From: Lentilactobacillus parabuchneri DSM 5707 = NBRC 107865
GTDB lineage: Bacteria; Bacillota; Bacilli; Lactobacillales; Lactobacillaceae
NCBI RefSeq assembly: GCF_001435315.1
Contig: NZ_AZGK01000001.1
Location: 63,476-127,475, forward strand
Length of the DNA: 64,000 bases
Direction of reading: 5' to 3'
Part shown: one piece after another, positions 7,776 through 17,728 of the stretch
How positions within the stretch are numbered: the stretch's first letter is position 1
Layout of the letters: each line of letters opens with the position of its first letter
The notes under the pieces: generated by a model
Databases searched by the model: none
Told to the model about the DNA's origin: nothing
What the model saw: only the letters and a program-made list of their open reading frames with translations
Translations under genes and position numbers: made by a program

Positions 7776-7879
7776 TTGCTCTAAAAGAAACAAAGCAACT
7801 ATTTTAATTTCAGCAGCTTTTTCTTTTCCCACCATCAATGTTATTGTAAAGACACTAATGAAATCGGGGAGGGTGCAAA

Positions 7880-8233
7880 ATGCAACGAAAAGAAGTTGAA
7901 GCATACGTCAAAGATAAGTATCAAACAACACCGGAATTTATGTGGAAGAAATATCCCAGTTATGCTGTACTGAGGCATCAGGACAACCGCAAATGGTATG
8001 GATTATTAATGACGGTTGAGAGAGGTCAACTCGGTCTTGAAGGCGATGGCAGTGAAGAAATTATGGACATCAAGCTTGACCCGAAGGAAGTTGAGCTTCG
8101 CCAAGGCACCGCCGGATTCCTGCCCGCGTATCATATGAATAAAAGCAACTGGTTATCCGTCCGATTAAGCCAGGTGCCAGAAAAACAAATTTGTGATCTG
8201 ATTGATGAAAGTTATCAAATTACTCAAGCATGA
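7880..8233 (+). CDS. MmcQ/YjbR-family protein
   Basis: 117 residues, ATG after GGGAGGG. The pattern KYQTTPEFMWKKYPSYAVLRH ... KWYGLLM ... DPKEVELRQG ... GFLPAYHMNKSNWLSVRL ... CDLIDESYQ is typical of the MmcQ/YjbR family, a small alpha/beta fold that structurally resembles DNA-binding domains but whose function is unknown. The family's usual size is 110-120 residues, so this is full length. It is a single-gene unit closed by a terminator. Confidence 0.88.
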   Translation: MQRKEVEAYVKDKYQTTPEFMWKKYPSYAVLRHQDNRKWYGLLMTVERGQLGLEGDGSEEIMDIKLDPKEVELRQGTAGFLPAYHMNKSNWLSVRLSQVPEKQICDLIDESYQITQA

Positions 8234-8236
8234 TAC

Positions 8237-8273
8237 AAAAACGGCGGTGAATAGTCCGGTCACCGTCGTTTTT
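8237..8273. terminator. Bidirectional terminator
   Basis: AAAACGGCGGTGA pairs with TCACCGTCGTTTTT. It lies between convergent genes. Confidence 0.8.
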
Positions 8274-8275
8274 GA

Positions 8276-8899
8276 TTACTTACTTTCATAATATGTGTCA
8301 GCTTTATCCCGCAGTTGATTGGTTTCAAGTGTCTTTAGGTTCAGCTTCTGAAGTGTTGATTTCTTAAAGGTCGACTTCACAATTGTCTTTTTTTGACCAT
8401 TGCCGACGTTTCGATTAAAAACAATTTCAAACTCATTGAATTGCTGGTACTTGGAATTCTTAATGGCTTTTAAAATTGCGATCGTGGTTAAGCGAAATGA
8501 TTCTTTTGTATCCCGCTTATCGGTGACTTCAATGGTCGCGACCTGCCCACGTGAGCTGAACTTGGTCTGGTGAACAAACAACAGTGTTCTAGTTGTACTC
8601 AGGGTTTGTTTGACGGAAGCCTTTGTTGTTTTCGTGGGGGTTTGCTGCTTTGATTTAGCCTTTTTTTCCGTACGGGCTTCCTGCTCGGCATTCCCCTTTT
8701 TAATCACATTTTTGCCCTGTGGGGTGTTGAAAAAAAGCGTCCCAAAGACGGCCATTAACACTAATGAAATTAACGCATATTTGCCGTAAGGATACTTTCC
8801 CTTCTTACCGGTCGTTTTGAAGTACACAAACATCGCAAAGAAAATGACCATCGCATAAGACGACAGCTTGGTAATTACATCGAATAACTGACTAATCAA
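8276..8899 (-). CDS. Membrane-anchored protein with DUF4352-like outer region, unknown function
   Basis: 207 residues from TTG at 8899, nine bases after GGAGG; the neighbouring TTG is out of frame and stops at once. Two membrane spans are visible (~13-29 AMVIFFAMFVYF and ~41-58 ALISLVLMAVFGTLFF). A Lys/Thr-rich linker (QEARTEKKAKSKQQTPTKT) follows, then a ~120-residue outer domain alternating short beta-like strands (RGQVATIEV, FEIVFNRNV, TIVKSTF). No catalytic residues stand out. It follows the 110-aa gene by 26 bases, so they form a pair. Confidence 0.65.
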   Translation of the reverse strand: MISQLFDVITKLSSYAMVIFFAMFVYFKTTGKKGKYPYGKYALISLVLMAVFGTLFFNTPQGKNVIKKGNAEQEARTEKKAKSKQQTPTKTTKASVKQTLSTTRTLLFVHQTKFSSRGQVATIEVTDKRDTKESFRLTTIAILKAIKNSKYQQFNEFEIVFNRNVGNGQKKTIVKSTFKKSTLQKLNLKTLETNQLRDKADTYYESK

Positions 8900-8925
8900 A
8901 TCAAATTTCCTCCTTGCTTTTGCGC

Positions 8926-9255
8926 TTATTCAAACGACAGATCGATTAAATACTTGTGCTTATCAACAAGGTGGGAACTTGTGACCCACAGCTCATGATA
9001 ACTGGCATCTTTCACTTTAGTCTGGTCATGAAAAAAGTCCAGTAAGTCACTGTACATCGACATAAAATCCGGTGACATCAAATTAACCATCAAGCGTTGT
9101 TTAGGAAAGTAAATTTCCGGATTGCCCAGTTTAACATCGTCATCCAGATACATTTCGACAACGTTGTCATAAACATCACGCTTGGTTTCGACTTTGTCCG
9201 GGTGGGATTTAATATATGAAAGAACGTGATAAATTGTGTCTGAGTTACTTGCCAC
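8926..9255 (-). CDS. Soluble protein, unknown function
   Basis: 110 residues from GTG at 9255, eight bases after GGAGG; the in-frame TTG at 9270 lies within that ribosome site and is rejected. The sequence (ASNSDTIYHVLSYIKSHPDKV ... VEMYLDDDVKLGNPEIYFPKQRLMVNLMSPDF ... HELWVTSSHLVDKHKYLIDLSFE) has no membrane span or signal peptide. I recognise no family. Co-transcription with the membrane protein gene 26 bases downstream is likely. Confidence 0.7.
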   Translation of the reverse strand: MASNSDTIYHVLSYIKSHPDKVETKRDVYDNVVEMYLDDDVKLGNPEIYFPKQRLMVNLMSPDFMSMYSDLLDFFHDQTKVKDASYHELWVTSSHLVDKHKYLIDLSFE

Positions 9256-9422
9256 GTTTATTTCCTCCAATCTGTGAACCGTTTACCCTCTAATTGTACC
9301 AAATCTAGCCTGATTAAGGGCATCTTTTCGTAATTGCCTGGATTTGAGGCGACTTTATCCCAAAAGCGTTTAGCGTTAAAATTAAAACCATTAATGCGTC
9401 TAAGAAACGAGGGAGATCCTTG

Positions 9423-10430
9423 ATGAAATATTCAAAAACAATTGCCAAAATGCATCAATTTGTCGACGCTGGGATCGTCCCCGGGGTCAGCTTTGGAATC
9501 CTTGACAACGATGAAGAGATCACCGATTATTTTGGCCAACAGGAATTAGTCCCTCATCGGATTGCTTTGCATCCTGGAGAACTATACGATTTGGCATCGT
9601 TAACCAAGGTCGTTGGCACAACCAATCTAATTTTAAGGTTACTTGTAACCGGCAAGATCTCTTTAGACGAATCGTTAAGCGACTATCTTCCCGAGTGGCA
9701 GTCACCCCAAGTAACGATTCGCCACTTATTGACCCATACGTCAGATATCGTTGGGTATATCCCCAATCGAAACCAGCTGCCAAAGGATCAATTAATGTCG
9801 GCACTGCTTCAATTGAAGAGTGGGCCGGATATTGGGAAGGTCGTTCACTATCAGGACTACAACTTTATTTTCTTGGGTTGGATCGCAACAAAGGTGTTGG
9901 GGAAACCCGTTCAGGAACTGATTAACGATTATGTCTTGGAGCCGTTGGAATTGGGGCAGGCCACTTTTCACCCTCAAGATATCACAAATGTGGTCCCAAC
10001 TGAAAATATTCCAGGTCAGGGCTTAATTCGCGGGACTGTCCATGATCCAAAAGCGCGGATTTTAGGCGCTGACTGTGGCTCCGCGGGATTATTTGACTCA
10101 TTATCGGACTTGATGCATTTTTCCCGTTGGCTTTTAGGGGATGTCAAATATCCGGATTTTCTTCCAGACGAATGGTTGGACCAACTGTTTGTCGATCAGA
10201 CGCCCGGTCATATGAACAATCGCTCGTTTGGCTGGATTCTAAGAAGTTACGCTGGTCATCCATACATTCTTCACACTGGCTACACGGGGACGTTGATGGT
10301 GATTGACCGCGTTGCCCACACGGCGTTAATTTTCTTATCTAATCGGGTTCATCCAGATCCTGGCAACAAGATGTTTTTACCGTCTCGAAGCGAGTTGATT
10401 CGAACGTTTATTACAGAAGCCAACCAATAA
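9423..10430 (+). CDS. Serine hydrolase of the beta-lactamase/penicillin-binding fold
   Basis: 335 residues from ATG at 9423 (seven bases after GGGAG; the TTG just before is too close). The class C-type motifs are SLTK (SxxK nucleophile), YQD before YNFIFLGW (YxN-like position) and HTGYTGT (KTG-like HTG). HLLTHTSDI is the common lead-in of the family. No signal peptide is present, so it is probably an intracellular esterase or peptidase-like hydrolase rather than an antibiotic-hydrolysing enzyme. Substrate unknown. It is a single-gene unit ended by a hairpin. Confidence 0.88.
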   Translation: MKYSKTIAKMHQFVDAGIVPGVSFGILDNDEEITDYFGQQELVPHRIALHPGELYDLASLTKVVGTTNLILRLLVTGKISLDESLSDYLPEWQSPQVTIRHLLTHTSDIVGYIPNRNQLPKDQLMSALLQLKSGPDIGKVVHYQDYNFIFLGWIATKVLGKPVQELINDYVLEPLELGQATFHPQDITNVVPTENIPGQGLIRGTVHDPKARILGADCGSAGLFDSLSDLMHFSRWLLGDVKYPDFLPDEWLDQLFVDQTPGHMNNRSFGWILRSYAGHPYILHTGYTGTLMVIDRVAHTALIFLSNRVHPDPGNKMFLPSRSELIRTFITEANQ

Positions 10431-10441
10431 TTGCTAAATAC

Positions 10442-10490
10442 AAAAAAGGGAGTTGCCAACGAACCGTATCGTTCGAAGGCAACTCCTTTT
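10442..10490. terminator. Bidirectional terminator
   Basis: AAAAAAGGGAGTTGCC pairs with GGCAACTCCTTTT; it lies between the serine hydrolase gene and convergent gatD. Confidence 0.85.
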
Positions 10491-10522
10491 CGATTGTGTA
10501 AAATTTTCGTAGTGTCAGCTTT

Positions 10523-11227
10523 CTAAAAAGTGGCGCCAACTTTCAGTGCTTCTTGAGAAGTTAAATCGGCATCCGGATACTTGCGCTTCAATGCATTCAT
10601 CAACACGTGTTTGGCAATATCGTTATTCCGCGCCAAAATTGGACCGTGGAAATACGTGCAGTATACGTTTTTGTAAATTGCGCCTTCCGTGTGATCCTGG
10701 CCGTTATTACCATGGCCCTTCAAAACCTTACCAAGGGGGCGTTCGCCTTTACCTAAGAAGGTAATTCCCTGATGATTTTCGAAACCGTGGTACTTCTCAC
10801 CAGTTTCTTCATTTTCAATTTCAACGTCGCCAATGAAACGGTGGTCCTTTTGCTTGTCGGTGTAATGATCCAAAGCACCGATTCCCATCAGCTTTTCGCC
10901 GTTGGCACCAATGTAGTAGTGTCCAAGCAGTTGATAGCCGCCACAGATTGCGACCACTGACCCGCCGTCTTCAATAAAACCAGTCAGGGCCTGTTTTTTG
11001 GTTTGAATATCTTTTGAGATAATTGATTGTTCAAAATCCTGGCCGCCGCCAAAAACCACAATGTCATACTTGTCGGGGTCAAACTCCTGTCCCAAGCTGA
11101 TGACTTCAGAGGTCAGGTTAACACCCATTTTACCGGCCAAATACTTTAAAACCAGGATATTTCCCAGGTCACCATAAGTGTTCATTAAGTCGCCATAAAG
11201 GTGGCAGACATTAAGTGAGTATGCCAT
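10523..11227 (-). CDS. gatD: Lipid II isoglutaminyl synthase, glutaminase subunit GatD
   Basis: 234 residues. Class I glutamine amidotransferase fold: the nucleophile is Cys95 in AICGGYQLLG, and His194 in YFHGPILARN is the partner. GatD releases ammonia from glutamine and passes it to MurT, which amidates the alpha-carboxyl of D-Glu in the lipid II stem peptide, a step that many Gram-positives need for crosslinking. The ATG (11227) overlaps the murT stop by one base, so expression is coupled one to one. GGAGG precedes the start. Confidence 0.96.
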   Translation of the reverse strand: MAYSLNVCHLYGDLMNTYGDLGNILVLKYLAGKMGVNLTSEVISLGQEFDPDKYDIVVFGGGQDFEQSIISKDIQTKKQALTGFIEDGGSVVAICGGYQLLGHYYIGANGEKLMGIGALDHYTDKQKDHRFIGDVEIENEETGEKYHGFENHQGITFLGKGERPLGKVLKGHGNNGQDHTEGAIYKNVYCTYFHGPILARNNDIAKHVLMNALKRKYPDADLTSQEALKVGATF

Positions 11228-12573
11228 TATCCCATTCCTCCTTTGATAAAGCCCTTTGCCGCAAATACTTTTCTTAAGTGTAGCATAGCCGTGTAGGTTG
11301 CGAGGATATAAACCTTTTTGGTAGGGGCATTTGGAATCATTTCAACAACTTTATCCAAATCAGGTTCTACCAAGTGTTTTTGCGGGTCGACTCCCGCAAC
11401 TTGAAGCCGGTAAGTGATGTCTTTATATCGTTCACCGCCGGTAATAAACTGTTCGATATTCATCTTTGGCAGCCGTTCAAATTCACCATCCCAAATCCAA
11501 CTGGTGTCAATTCCGTCAGCATAGTTGGCGTTCAGCAGGCCAATAAACGTGAACGGATCTTTGTCGGTTGAAATCATATCGATGACCTGATTGAGACCAA
11601 CGGGGTTCTTAACCAAAATCAGCGTTACCGACTTCCCGTTGACGTTGATTTCTTCTTGACGACCGAAAATTTGTTTTCCGGTTTCGAATGCCTTCTTGGT
11701 TTGGGCAGGAGAGACCCCCATGAATCGTCCAACCGAATAAGCAGCGAGTGCATTATAAATGTTGTACACACCACCAATTTCAATTTTAATTGGTTCACCG
11801 TCAATTTCAAAACTCGACGACTTGGGTGTCAACTCAGTGATCTTGTTCAAAGCGAAGTTTAACTCAGGCCGTTCAAAGCCACAGTTGGGACAGAAGTACT
11901 TGCCGAGATTTGAGTAGCTGATGAAGTGGTAGTGCAGCACATGTTGACATTGGGGACATAAGACACCGTCCGTATTGGGGGTTGCCTTGATGTCGCCATC
12001 TTTTTGGTTATCAAACCCATAGTACACGATCGGATTTGGCAGTTGCTTGGAATGAAAAATCGGCGCATCACCATTTGCAATAATCGTCGCGTTGGGGGCA
12101 AGGGCAACACCGTTTAAAATTTTATTATAAGTGGTGTAAATTTCACCATAGCGGTCCATTTGGTCACGGAAGATATTGGTGAACACAAAGGCTTTTGGTT
12201 TAATGTACTTTGTGACCATGATGACGTTTGCTTCATCGACTTCCAGTACGGCGAGCGGTCGTTTTCCCTTTGCTTTTGGTGCGTGAAGGAATGTGGTAAT
12301 AATTCCCTGCTCCATGTTTGAGCCGGTCGGGTTGGTTAAAATATTATCGTATTTTTCTTTTAACACTTGAACTGTCAGTGCCGTCGTCAAGGTTTTTCCA
12401 TTCGTTCCCGTAATGACAATCACGTCATAATGATTGCCAAGGGTTGCTAAAATATCCGGATCCAGTCGCTTGGTAATTTTACCAGGCAGCGAACTGCCAC
12501 CCTTCAAGAACGTGTGTAAGAACCAGTATGACGACCGACCAGCTGCAGTCGCAATTGCGCTTTTTAATGACAT
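11227..12573 (-). CDS. murT: Lipid II isoglutaminyl synthase, ligase subunit MurT
   Basis: 448 residues from ATG at 12573, seven bases after GGGAGT; the longer frame has no ribosome site. It is a Mur-ligase relative: ATP loop VITGTNGKT, acidic EVDEAN and the later Mur-ligase C domain. An inserted four-Cys zinc ribbon (CPQCQH...YFCPNCGF, about residues 208-232) is characteristic of MurT. It uses ATP to activate the D-Glu carboxyl and GatD-derived ammonia to amidate it, at the inner face of the membrane. Confidence 0.96.
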   Translation of the reverse strand: MSLKSAIATAAGRSSYWFLHTFLKGGSSLPGKITKRLDPDILATLGNHYDVIVITGTNGKTLTTALTVQVLKEKYDNILTNPTGSNMEQGIITTFLHAPKAKGKRPLAVLEVDEANVIMVTKYIKPKAFVFTNIFRDQMDRYGEIYTTYNKILNGVALAPNATIIANGDAPIFHSKQLPNPIVYYGFDNQKDGDIKATPNTDGVLCPQCQHVLHYHFISYSNLGKYFCPNCGFERPELNFALNKITELTPKSSSFEIDGEPIKIEIGGVYNIYNALAAYSVGRFMGVSPAQTKKAFETGKQIFGRQEEINVNGKSVTLILVKNPVGLNQVIDMISTDKDPFTFIGLLNANYADGIDTSWIWDGEFERLPKMNIEQFITGGERYKDITYRLQVAGVDPQKHLVEPDLDKVVEMIPNAPTKKVYILATYTAMLHLRKVFAAKGFIKGGMG

Positions 12574-12791
12574 AAGATTTACTCCCTTAGTGAAGGACAT
12601 ATTGATACTAATCAACCATTAAGTTTAGCATATGCCAAAGGGTTTGAACATACATCCGCTCACAGCTTAAAGCTTCACTAAAAATTTCTGGGCCAAAAAT
12701 GAGGCTCAACGTTAATTTTCTCATTATTATCGATTTTCAACTATTTTTCTGTATAATGGAAGAGAAGCTCTTAAGGAAAAAGGTGGATATT

Positions 12792-13364
12792 TTGGCTCAA
12801 CTATTTTATCGTTATGGCGCGATGAACAGCGGCAAAACAATCGAGATCATCAAGGTTGCTCACAACTACGAGGAGCAGCACAAAAGTGTTATCATTATGA
12901 CCAGTGCGGTGGATACCCGAGAAAAGCACGGGATGATTGAATCAAGGATTGGCTTGGAACGAAAGGCGGAACCCATTCACGAGAACACAAACGTCTTTGA
13001 CTTGGTTCAAGAGTTGAATCCCCATTCCAGCTGCGTTTTGATCGACGAAGCACAATTTTTACTTAAAAAGCACGTACTGGAACTTGCAAAAATTGTTGAT
13101 GAGCTCAATATTCCCGTGATGGCGTTCGGACTCAAAAATGATTTTCAAAACAATCTGTTTGAAGGCTCAAAATATCTGTTGTTGTATGCGGATAAGATAG
13201 AAGAAATGAAGACCATTTGCTGGTTCTGTGGTAAAAAAGCCATCATGAATCTCCGCTTTCATGATGGCAGCCCGGTATACGAGGGTGAGCAGATTCAAAT
13301 GGGCGGCAACGAATCATATTATCCGGTCTGCAGGAAGCATTACTATAATCCACCTATCAAGTAA
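12792..13364 (+). CDS. tdk: Thymidine kinase
   Basis: 190 residues from TTG at 12792, five bases after AAAGGTGG; this start gives the usual N-terminus ([15 protein letters not shown]). The P-loop is GAMNSGKT, Walker B is LIDEAQF, and a four-Cys zinc lasso is formed by CWFCGKK and a second Cys in PVCRKHY (the C-terminal CxxC/H form). It phosphorylates thymidine with ATP for the salvage of dTMP. It heads the prfA-prmC-sua5-glyA-upp cluster. Confidence 0.94.
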   Translation: MAQLFYRYGAMNSGKTIEIIKVAHNYEEQHKSVIIMTSAVDTREKHGMIESRIGLERKAEPIHENTNVFDLVQELNPHSSCVLIDEAQFLLKKHVLELAKIVDELNIPVMAFGLKNDFQNNLFEGSKYLLLYADKIEEMKTICWFCGKKAIMNLRFHDGSPVYEGEQIQMGGNESYYPVCRKHYYNPPIK

Positions 13365-13382
13365 CAAAGTGAGGAATATTAA

Positions 13383-14468
13383 ATGGACGAAATTTTCGAC
13401 AAATTACAATCAGTCGTCGATCGTTACGATGAACTTAACGAATTAATTAGTGATCCGGAAGTGATTGCTGATACTCAGAAGTTTATGAAGCTTTCAAAAG
13501 AGGAAGCAGATTTACGTGACACGGTCGCGGCGTATAAAAAGTACCAAAAGGTTACCCAACAATTGGATGACGATAAGGAAATGCTTCGAGACAAAATTGA
13601 TGATCCCGATCTCGAAACAATGGTTAAAGACGAGATTTCTGACTTTACCGACCAAAAGGAAAAATTGGAAAGCGAACTGAAAGTGATGCTTCTGCCACAG
13701 GATCCTAACGATGACAAAAACATCATCATGGAAATTCACGGAGCTGCCGGTGGGGATGAAGGCAGTTTGTTTGCCGGCGATTTGTTCAGTATGTATTCCA
13801 AGTACGCTGAGCGTCAGGGCTGGCAAGTTGAGATTATTGATAAAAATGAAACCGAAGTTGGTGGTTTCAAGGAAATCGTCTTGATGATTACCGGTAACAA
13901 GGTTTATTCGAAGCTTAAATATGAGAATGGCGCCCACCGGGTTCAACGGGTGCCAGTTACCGAATCGGCCGGCCGGGTCCACACGTCAACTGCGACCGTC
14001 GGGGTCATGCCTGAAGAAGAGGACGTTGACATCGATATCGATCCAAAGGACATTCGAGTTGATGTTTACCGCTCTTCCGGTGCCGGTGGCCAGCATATTA
14101 ACAAAACATCGTCTGCTGTTCGAATGACCCATTTGCCAACCGGAATTGTGGTGGCCATGCAGGATGAACGTTCCCAACAGCAAAACCGTGCCAAAGCGAT
14201 GAAAATTTTAAAGGCTCGGGTTTATGATTACTATTCTCAACAGGAACAGGATCAATACAATGCCGAGCGGAAGTCAGCCATTGGAACGGGTGACCGTTCT
14301 GAACGAATCAGAACTTATAATTATCCGCAAAATCGGGTTACTGACCATCGAATCGGATTGACTTTAAATAAATTGGATCGGATTATGAACGGTGAACTTG
14401 ATGAAATCATTGACGCGCTGATTGTTTCTGATCAGGCCAAAAAGCTTGAGAACTTGACCAATGAATAA
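13383..14468 (+). CDS. prfA: Peptide chain release factor 1
   Basis: 361 residues. The GGQ loop ([15 protein letters not shown]) catalyses release, and the codon-recognition tripeptide is PVT in VPVTES (PxT, marking RF1, which reads UAA and UAG). The length is normal. The Gln of GGQ is the target of the methylase encoded next, whose gene overlaps prfA by eight bases. Confidence 0.97.
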   Translation: MDEIFDKLQSVVDRYDELNELISDPEVIADTQKFMKLSKEEADLRDTVAAYKKYQKVTQQLDDDKEMLRDKIDDPDLETMVKDEISDFTDQKEKLESELKVMLLPQDPNDDKNIIMEIHGAAGGDEGSLFAGDLFSMYSKYAERQGWQVEIIDKNETEVGGFKEIVLMITGNKVYSKLKYENGAHRVQRVPVTESAGRVHTSTATVGVMPEEEDVDIDIDPKDIRVDVYRSSGAGGQHINKTSSAVRMTHLPTGIVVAMQDERSQQQNRAKAMKILKARVYDYYSQQEQDQYNAERKSAIGTGDRSERIRTYNYPQNRVTDHRIGLTLNKLDRIMNGELDEIIDALIVSDQAKKLENLTNE

Positions 14469-15309
14469 TCGAACAGAAATGACCTACTTTGAAGCCCGAA
14501 AGTGGGCTTCTTTTCGTATTAAAGATATTTCGGACGTTGATATGTACGACGTCGATTTCCTATTGGAAAAATTATTCGATTTAAGTCCAACGGCCCTCTT
14601 AATTCGGTATCGGCAAAAGATGCCCGCCAAACAGTGGCTGGAATTCCAAACGGCAGTCAGCAAGCTTGAAGCCGGAACGCCACCACAGTATATCGTGGGC
14701 AAGGCTGATTTTTATGGCAGCACATTGACGGTGACGCCGGATGTGTTGATTCCCCGCGTGGAAACCGAGGAACTGGTTGACTGGGTTTTAAATGAAGCCA
14801 CGGCTGATCATCTCAGTGTCTTGGATATTGGGACCGGCAGCGGGGCGATTGCGATTGCGTTAAAAAAAGCACGCCCCAACTGGCAGGTAACTGCAAGTGA
14901 CCTGTCAGAGGCGGCCCTTGAAGTCGCGATGGAAAATGCCCGTCAAAATCAGGCAGATATTCAGTTTATTCTCAGTGATGTTTTTGCCCGGATTTCGTCA
15001 CAATTTGACATCATTGTGTCAAACCCACCCTATATTGCATACGACGAAAAGCGCTATATGGATGCCAGCGTCATTAAAAGTGAGCCGGACATGGCACTTT
15101 ATGCCGCTGATGAGGGATTGGCAGTTTACCGGAAAATTGCTGTCGGAGCCGACGCGCACTTAACTGCCCATGGCCGACTATTTTTGGAAATTGGCTTTAA
15201 ACAAGAAAAAGCCGTTAGTGATATTTTTCAAGCCGCGCTGCCAAAGGCGAAGGTGATTGGCAAACATGACGTTGCAGGACACCAACGGATGATTCAAGTA
15301 AAGAAATGA
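14461..15309 (+). CDS. prmC: Release factor glutamine methyltransferase PrmC
   Basis: 282 residues. The SAM-binding loop is [12 protein letters not shown] and the N-methylase signature is NPPYI ([10 protein letters not shown]), which binds the target Gln amide. An N-terminal helical release-factor-binding domain (~1-85) precedes it. It methylates the GGQ glutamine of RF1 and RF2. The ATG at 14461 lies inside prfA, and coupled translation explains its weak ribosome site. Confidence 0.95.
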   Translation: MNNRTEMTYFEARKWASFRIKDISDVDMYDVDFLLEKLFDLSPTALLIRYRQKMPAKQWLEFQTAVSKLEAGTPPQYIVGKADFYGSTLTVTPDVLIPRVETEELVDWVLNEATADHLSVLDIGTGSGAIAIALKKARPNWQVTASDLSEAALEVAMENARQNQADIQFILSDVFARISSQFDIIVSNPPYIAYDEKRYMDASVIKSEPDMALYAADEGLAVYRKIAVGADAHLTAHGRLFLEIGFKQEKAVSDIFQAALPKAKVIGKHDVAGHQRMIQVKK

Positions 15310-15321
15310 AGGTTATATAAT

Positions 15322-16344
15322 ATGGAAACATTAGTCTTAAAAGCAACCCAACTGGACCAAGCTGCTGATTTTCTCAAAAAGGGGGAGTTGGTCGCATTTC
15401 CCACCGAAACGGTGTATGGATTGGGTGCGGATGCCACCAACGAGGCGGCCGTTAAAAAAGTCTATGCTGCTAAGGGACGTCCGAGCGACAATCCTTTGAT
15501 TGTGACGGTCTCAAGCGTTTCAATGGTTGAAAAATTTGTGCAGCCGCTTTCCGATGAGGCACGTCATTTGATCCAACAGTTTTGGCCAGGGTCATTGACG
15601 ATGATTTTCAAGTTAAAGCCGAATGCGTTGTCAAAAACCGTTACCGGTGGACTTGACACCGCGGCGTTCAGATTTCCAAATAATCAAACGACCCTTGACC
15701 TGATCTCCAAGGCTGGGGTACCAATTGTCGGACCATCGGCCAACACCTCTGGCAAGCCAAGTCCCACAACCGCCAAGCATGTTTACCATGACCTTAATGG
15801 CAAAATTGCGGCGATCGTTGATGGCGGGCCGACAACGGTTGGCGTTGAGTCGACTATTTTGGATATGTCAGTTGACACACCTTCAATTTTACGACCCGGT
15901 GCGGTCACTAAAGAAGACATCGAGTCAGTGATCCACAGACCGGTCATTGACGAGTTGCATCATGTTGGCGCGAAACAAACGCCAAAGGCCCCCGGAATGA
16001 AATACAAGCATTATGCACCGGCCGCCCAGGTGTACATTGTCGATCCGGACGATGACTGGCACGACGTGGTGGACTGGATCAAGTCCCATCCGCAACCAGT
16101 GGGGGTCATGGCGTTTGATCACGTGATTAAAACCATTAACTGGCCGGATAACGCCGACGTCATTTCACTGGGCAGTGATGCTAAAAGTGCCGCTCACGAT
16201 TTGTTTGCGGAATTACGGGATTTTGATAATCACCCCGAGTATAAAATTATCTTTACGCAAGGCATTGACCCTGAGGGGATTGGCGAAGCTTATATGAATC
16301 GATTGAACAAATCGGCTGGGCAAATGCATTTCAAGCAGTTATAA
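15322..16344 (+). CDS. L-threonylcarbamoyladenylate synthase (Sua5 type)
   Basis: 340 residues. The N-terminal YrdC/TsaC domain shows FPTETVYGLGADA, the KGRPSDNPL motif and SANTSGKPSPTTA; the C-terminal ~110 residues, with PGMKYKHYAP, form the Sua5 domain. The enzyme makes threonylcarbamoyl-AMP from Thr, bicarbonate and ATP for t6A at position 37 of ANN-reading tRNAs. ATG follows GAAGG. It is the Sua5-length form, not the short TsaC. Confidence 0.95.
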   Translation: METLVLKATQLDQAADFLKKGELVAFPTETVYGLGADATNEAAVKKVYAAKGRPSDNPLIVTVSSVSMVEKFVQPLSDEARHLIQQFWPGSLTMIFKLKPNALSKTVTGGLDTAAFRFPNNQTTLDLISKAGVPIVGPSANTSGKPSPTTAKHVYHDLNGKIAAIVDGGPTTVGVESTILDMSVDTPSILRPGAVTKEDIESVIHRPVIDELHHVGAKQTPKAPGMKYKHYAPAAQVYIVDPDDDWHDVVDWIKSHPQPVGVMAFDHVIKTINWPDNADVISLGSDAKSAAHDLFAELRDFDNHPEYKIIFTQGIDPEGIGEAYMNRLNKSAGQMHFKQL

Positions 16345-16365
16345 TTTATTTGTACCAAATAAATT
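16343..16365 (+). repeat. AT-rich inverted repeat before glyA
   Basis: AATTTATTT and AAATAAATT (9 bp) flank the five-base loop GTACC, starting at the sua5 stop codon and ending just before the glyA ribosome site. It could be a weak hairpin that affects glyA translation or an operator. Confidence 0.4.
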
Positions 16366-16380
16366 AGTGAGGTGTTGCAG

Positions 16381-17622
16381 TTGAACTACGATTATAAACA
16401 GCAGGATCCAGAACTTTGGGATGCAATTGCCAATGAAGAGAACCGTCAGGAACATAATATCGAACTGATCGCGTCTGAGAATATCGTATCAAACGCTGTT
16501 CGTGCCGCTCAGGGTTCCGTACTGACCAACAAGTACGCCGAAGGATACCCGGGTCGCAGATATTACGGCGGCTGTGAGTACATTGATGTCGTTGAACAGT
16601 TGGCAATTGACCGTGCCAAGGAATTATTTGGCGCAGAATATGCTAACGTGCAGCCTCACTCAGGTTCCCAGGCGAACCAGGAAGTATACGCTGCCTTCTT
16701 AAAGCCTGGAGACAGAATTCTTGGGATGGGTTTGGATGCCGGCGGCCATTTGAGCCACGGTGCCAAGGTCAGCTTCTCAGGAAAATTGTATGATTCATTT
16801 TCATACGGACTTGATCCAAAGACGCAGCTGATTGACTACGATGAGGTGGCCAAGATTGCCCAAATCGTGCAGCCTAAGCTGATTATTGCCGGTGCTTCTG
16901 CGTACAGCCGAATCATCGACTGGCAAAAATTCCGCGAGATTGCCGACTCCGTTGGTGCTTATTTGATGGTTGATATGGCACATATTGCCGGCCTTGTGGC
17001 AACTGGTTTGCATCCAAGTCCAGTGCCCGTTGCCGACGTTGTGACCACCACCACTCATAAGACGCTTCGCGGTCCTCGTGGCGGCTTGATTCTTGCAAAA
17101 GAAAAGTATGCTAAGAAGCTTAATTCTGCTGTCTTTCCGGGCAGTCAGGGTGGTCCTTTGGAACATGTTATTGCCGGAAAAGCTGCAGCATTTTATGAAG
17201 ATTTACAACCTGAATTTAAGACGTACGGTGAACAAGTGATCAAAAACGCCCAGGCGATGGCGGAAGTCTTTGAGAATTCCAAGACGGTTTCTGTTTTGAC
17301 CGGCGGAACGGACAATCATTTGATGACGATCAATCTCACCCAGACATCATTAAACGGAAAAGAGTTACAAAACGTATTGGATTCGGTTCACATTACAACC
17401 AACAAAGAATCCATTCCAAACGACCCATTGCCACCTTCGAAGACCAGCGGGTTGCGGTTGGGAACGCCAGCCATCACAACACGCGGCTTTAAAGAAGACG
17501 ATGCGCGTCAAGTTGCCAACCTCATTTTGCAGGTGATCGACAACCCAACTGATGAAAAGAACTTGCAGGATGTCTCTGCCAAAGTTGAAAAATTAACGGC
17601 TGATCATCCGATCAATCAATAA
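16381..17622 (+). CDS. glyA: Serine hydroxymethyltransferase
   Basis: 413 residues from TTG at 16381, six bases after AGTGAGGTG; the earlier GTG falls within that site. It is a PLP enzyme of fold type I with the lysine in [15 protein letters not shown] and the N-terminal [11 protein letters not shown] and [10 protein letters not shown] motifs. It interconverts serine plus tetrahydrofolate with glycine plus methylene-tetrahydrofolate, feeding C1 units to thymidylate and purines. This fits its place near tdk and upp. Confidence 0.97.
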   Translation: MNYDYKQQDPELWDAIANEENRQEHNIELIASENIVSNAVRAAQGSVLTNKYAEGYPGRRYYGGCEYIDVVEQLAIDRAKELFGAEYANVQPHSGSQANQEVYAAFLKPGDRILGMGLDAGGHLSHGAKVSFSGKLYDSFSYGLDPKTQLIDYDEVAKIAQIVQPKLIIAGASAYSRIIDWQKFREIADSVGAYLMVDMAHIAGLVATGLHPSPVPVADVVTTTTHKTLRGPRGGLILAKEKYAKKLNSAVFPGSQGGPLEHVIAGKAAAFYEDLQPEFKTYGEQVIKNAQAMAEVFENSKTVSVLTGGTDNHLMTINLTQTSLNGKELQNVLDSVHITTNKESIPNDPLPPSKTSGLRLGTPAITTRGFKEDDARQVANLILQVIDNPTDEKNLQDVSAKVEKLTADHPINQ

Positions 17623-17629
17623 ATTTATG

Positions 17630-17664
17630 AGGCTTGAAACTAATTGGGGTTTCAAGCCTTTTTG
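17630..17664 (+). terminator. glyA terminator
   Basis: GGCTTGAAAC pairs with GTTTCAAGCC, followed by TTTTTG. Confidence 0.85.
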
Positions 17665-17728
17665 TATGCTTTTCCCGACCACATATGTGATACAATTATT
17701 TCGGAATACAAAAAGGAGTGGGAATATA

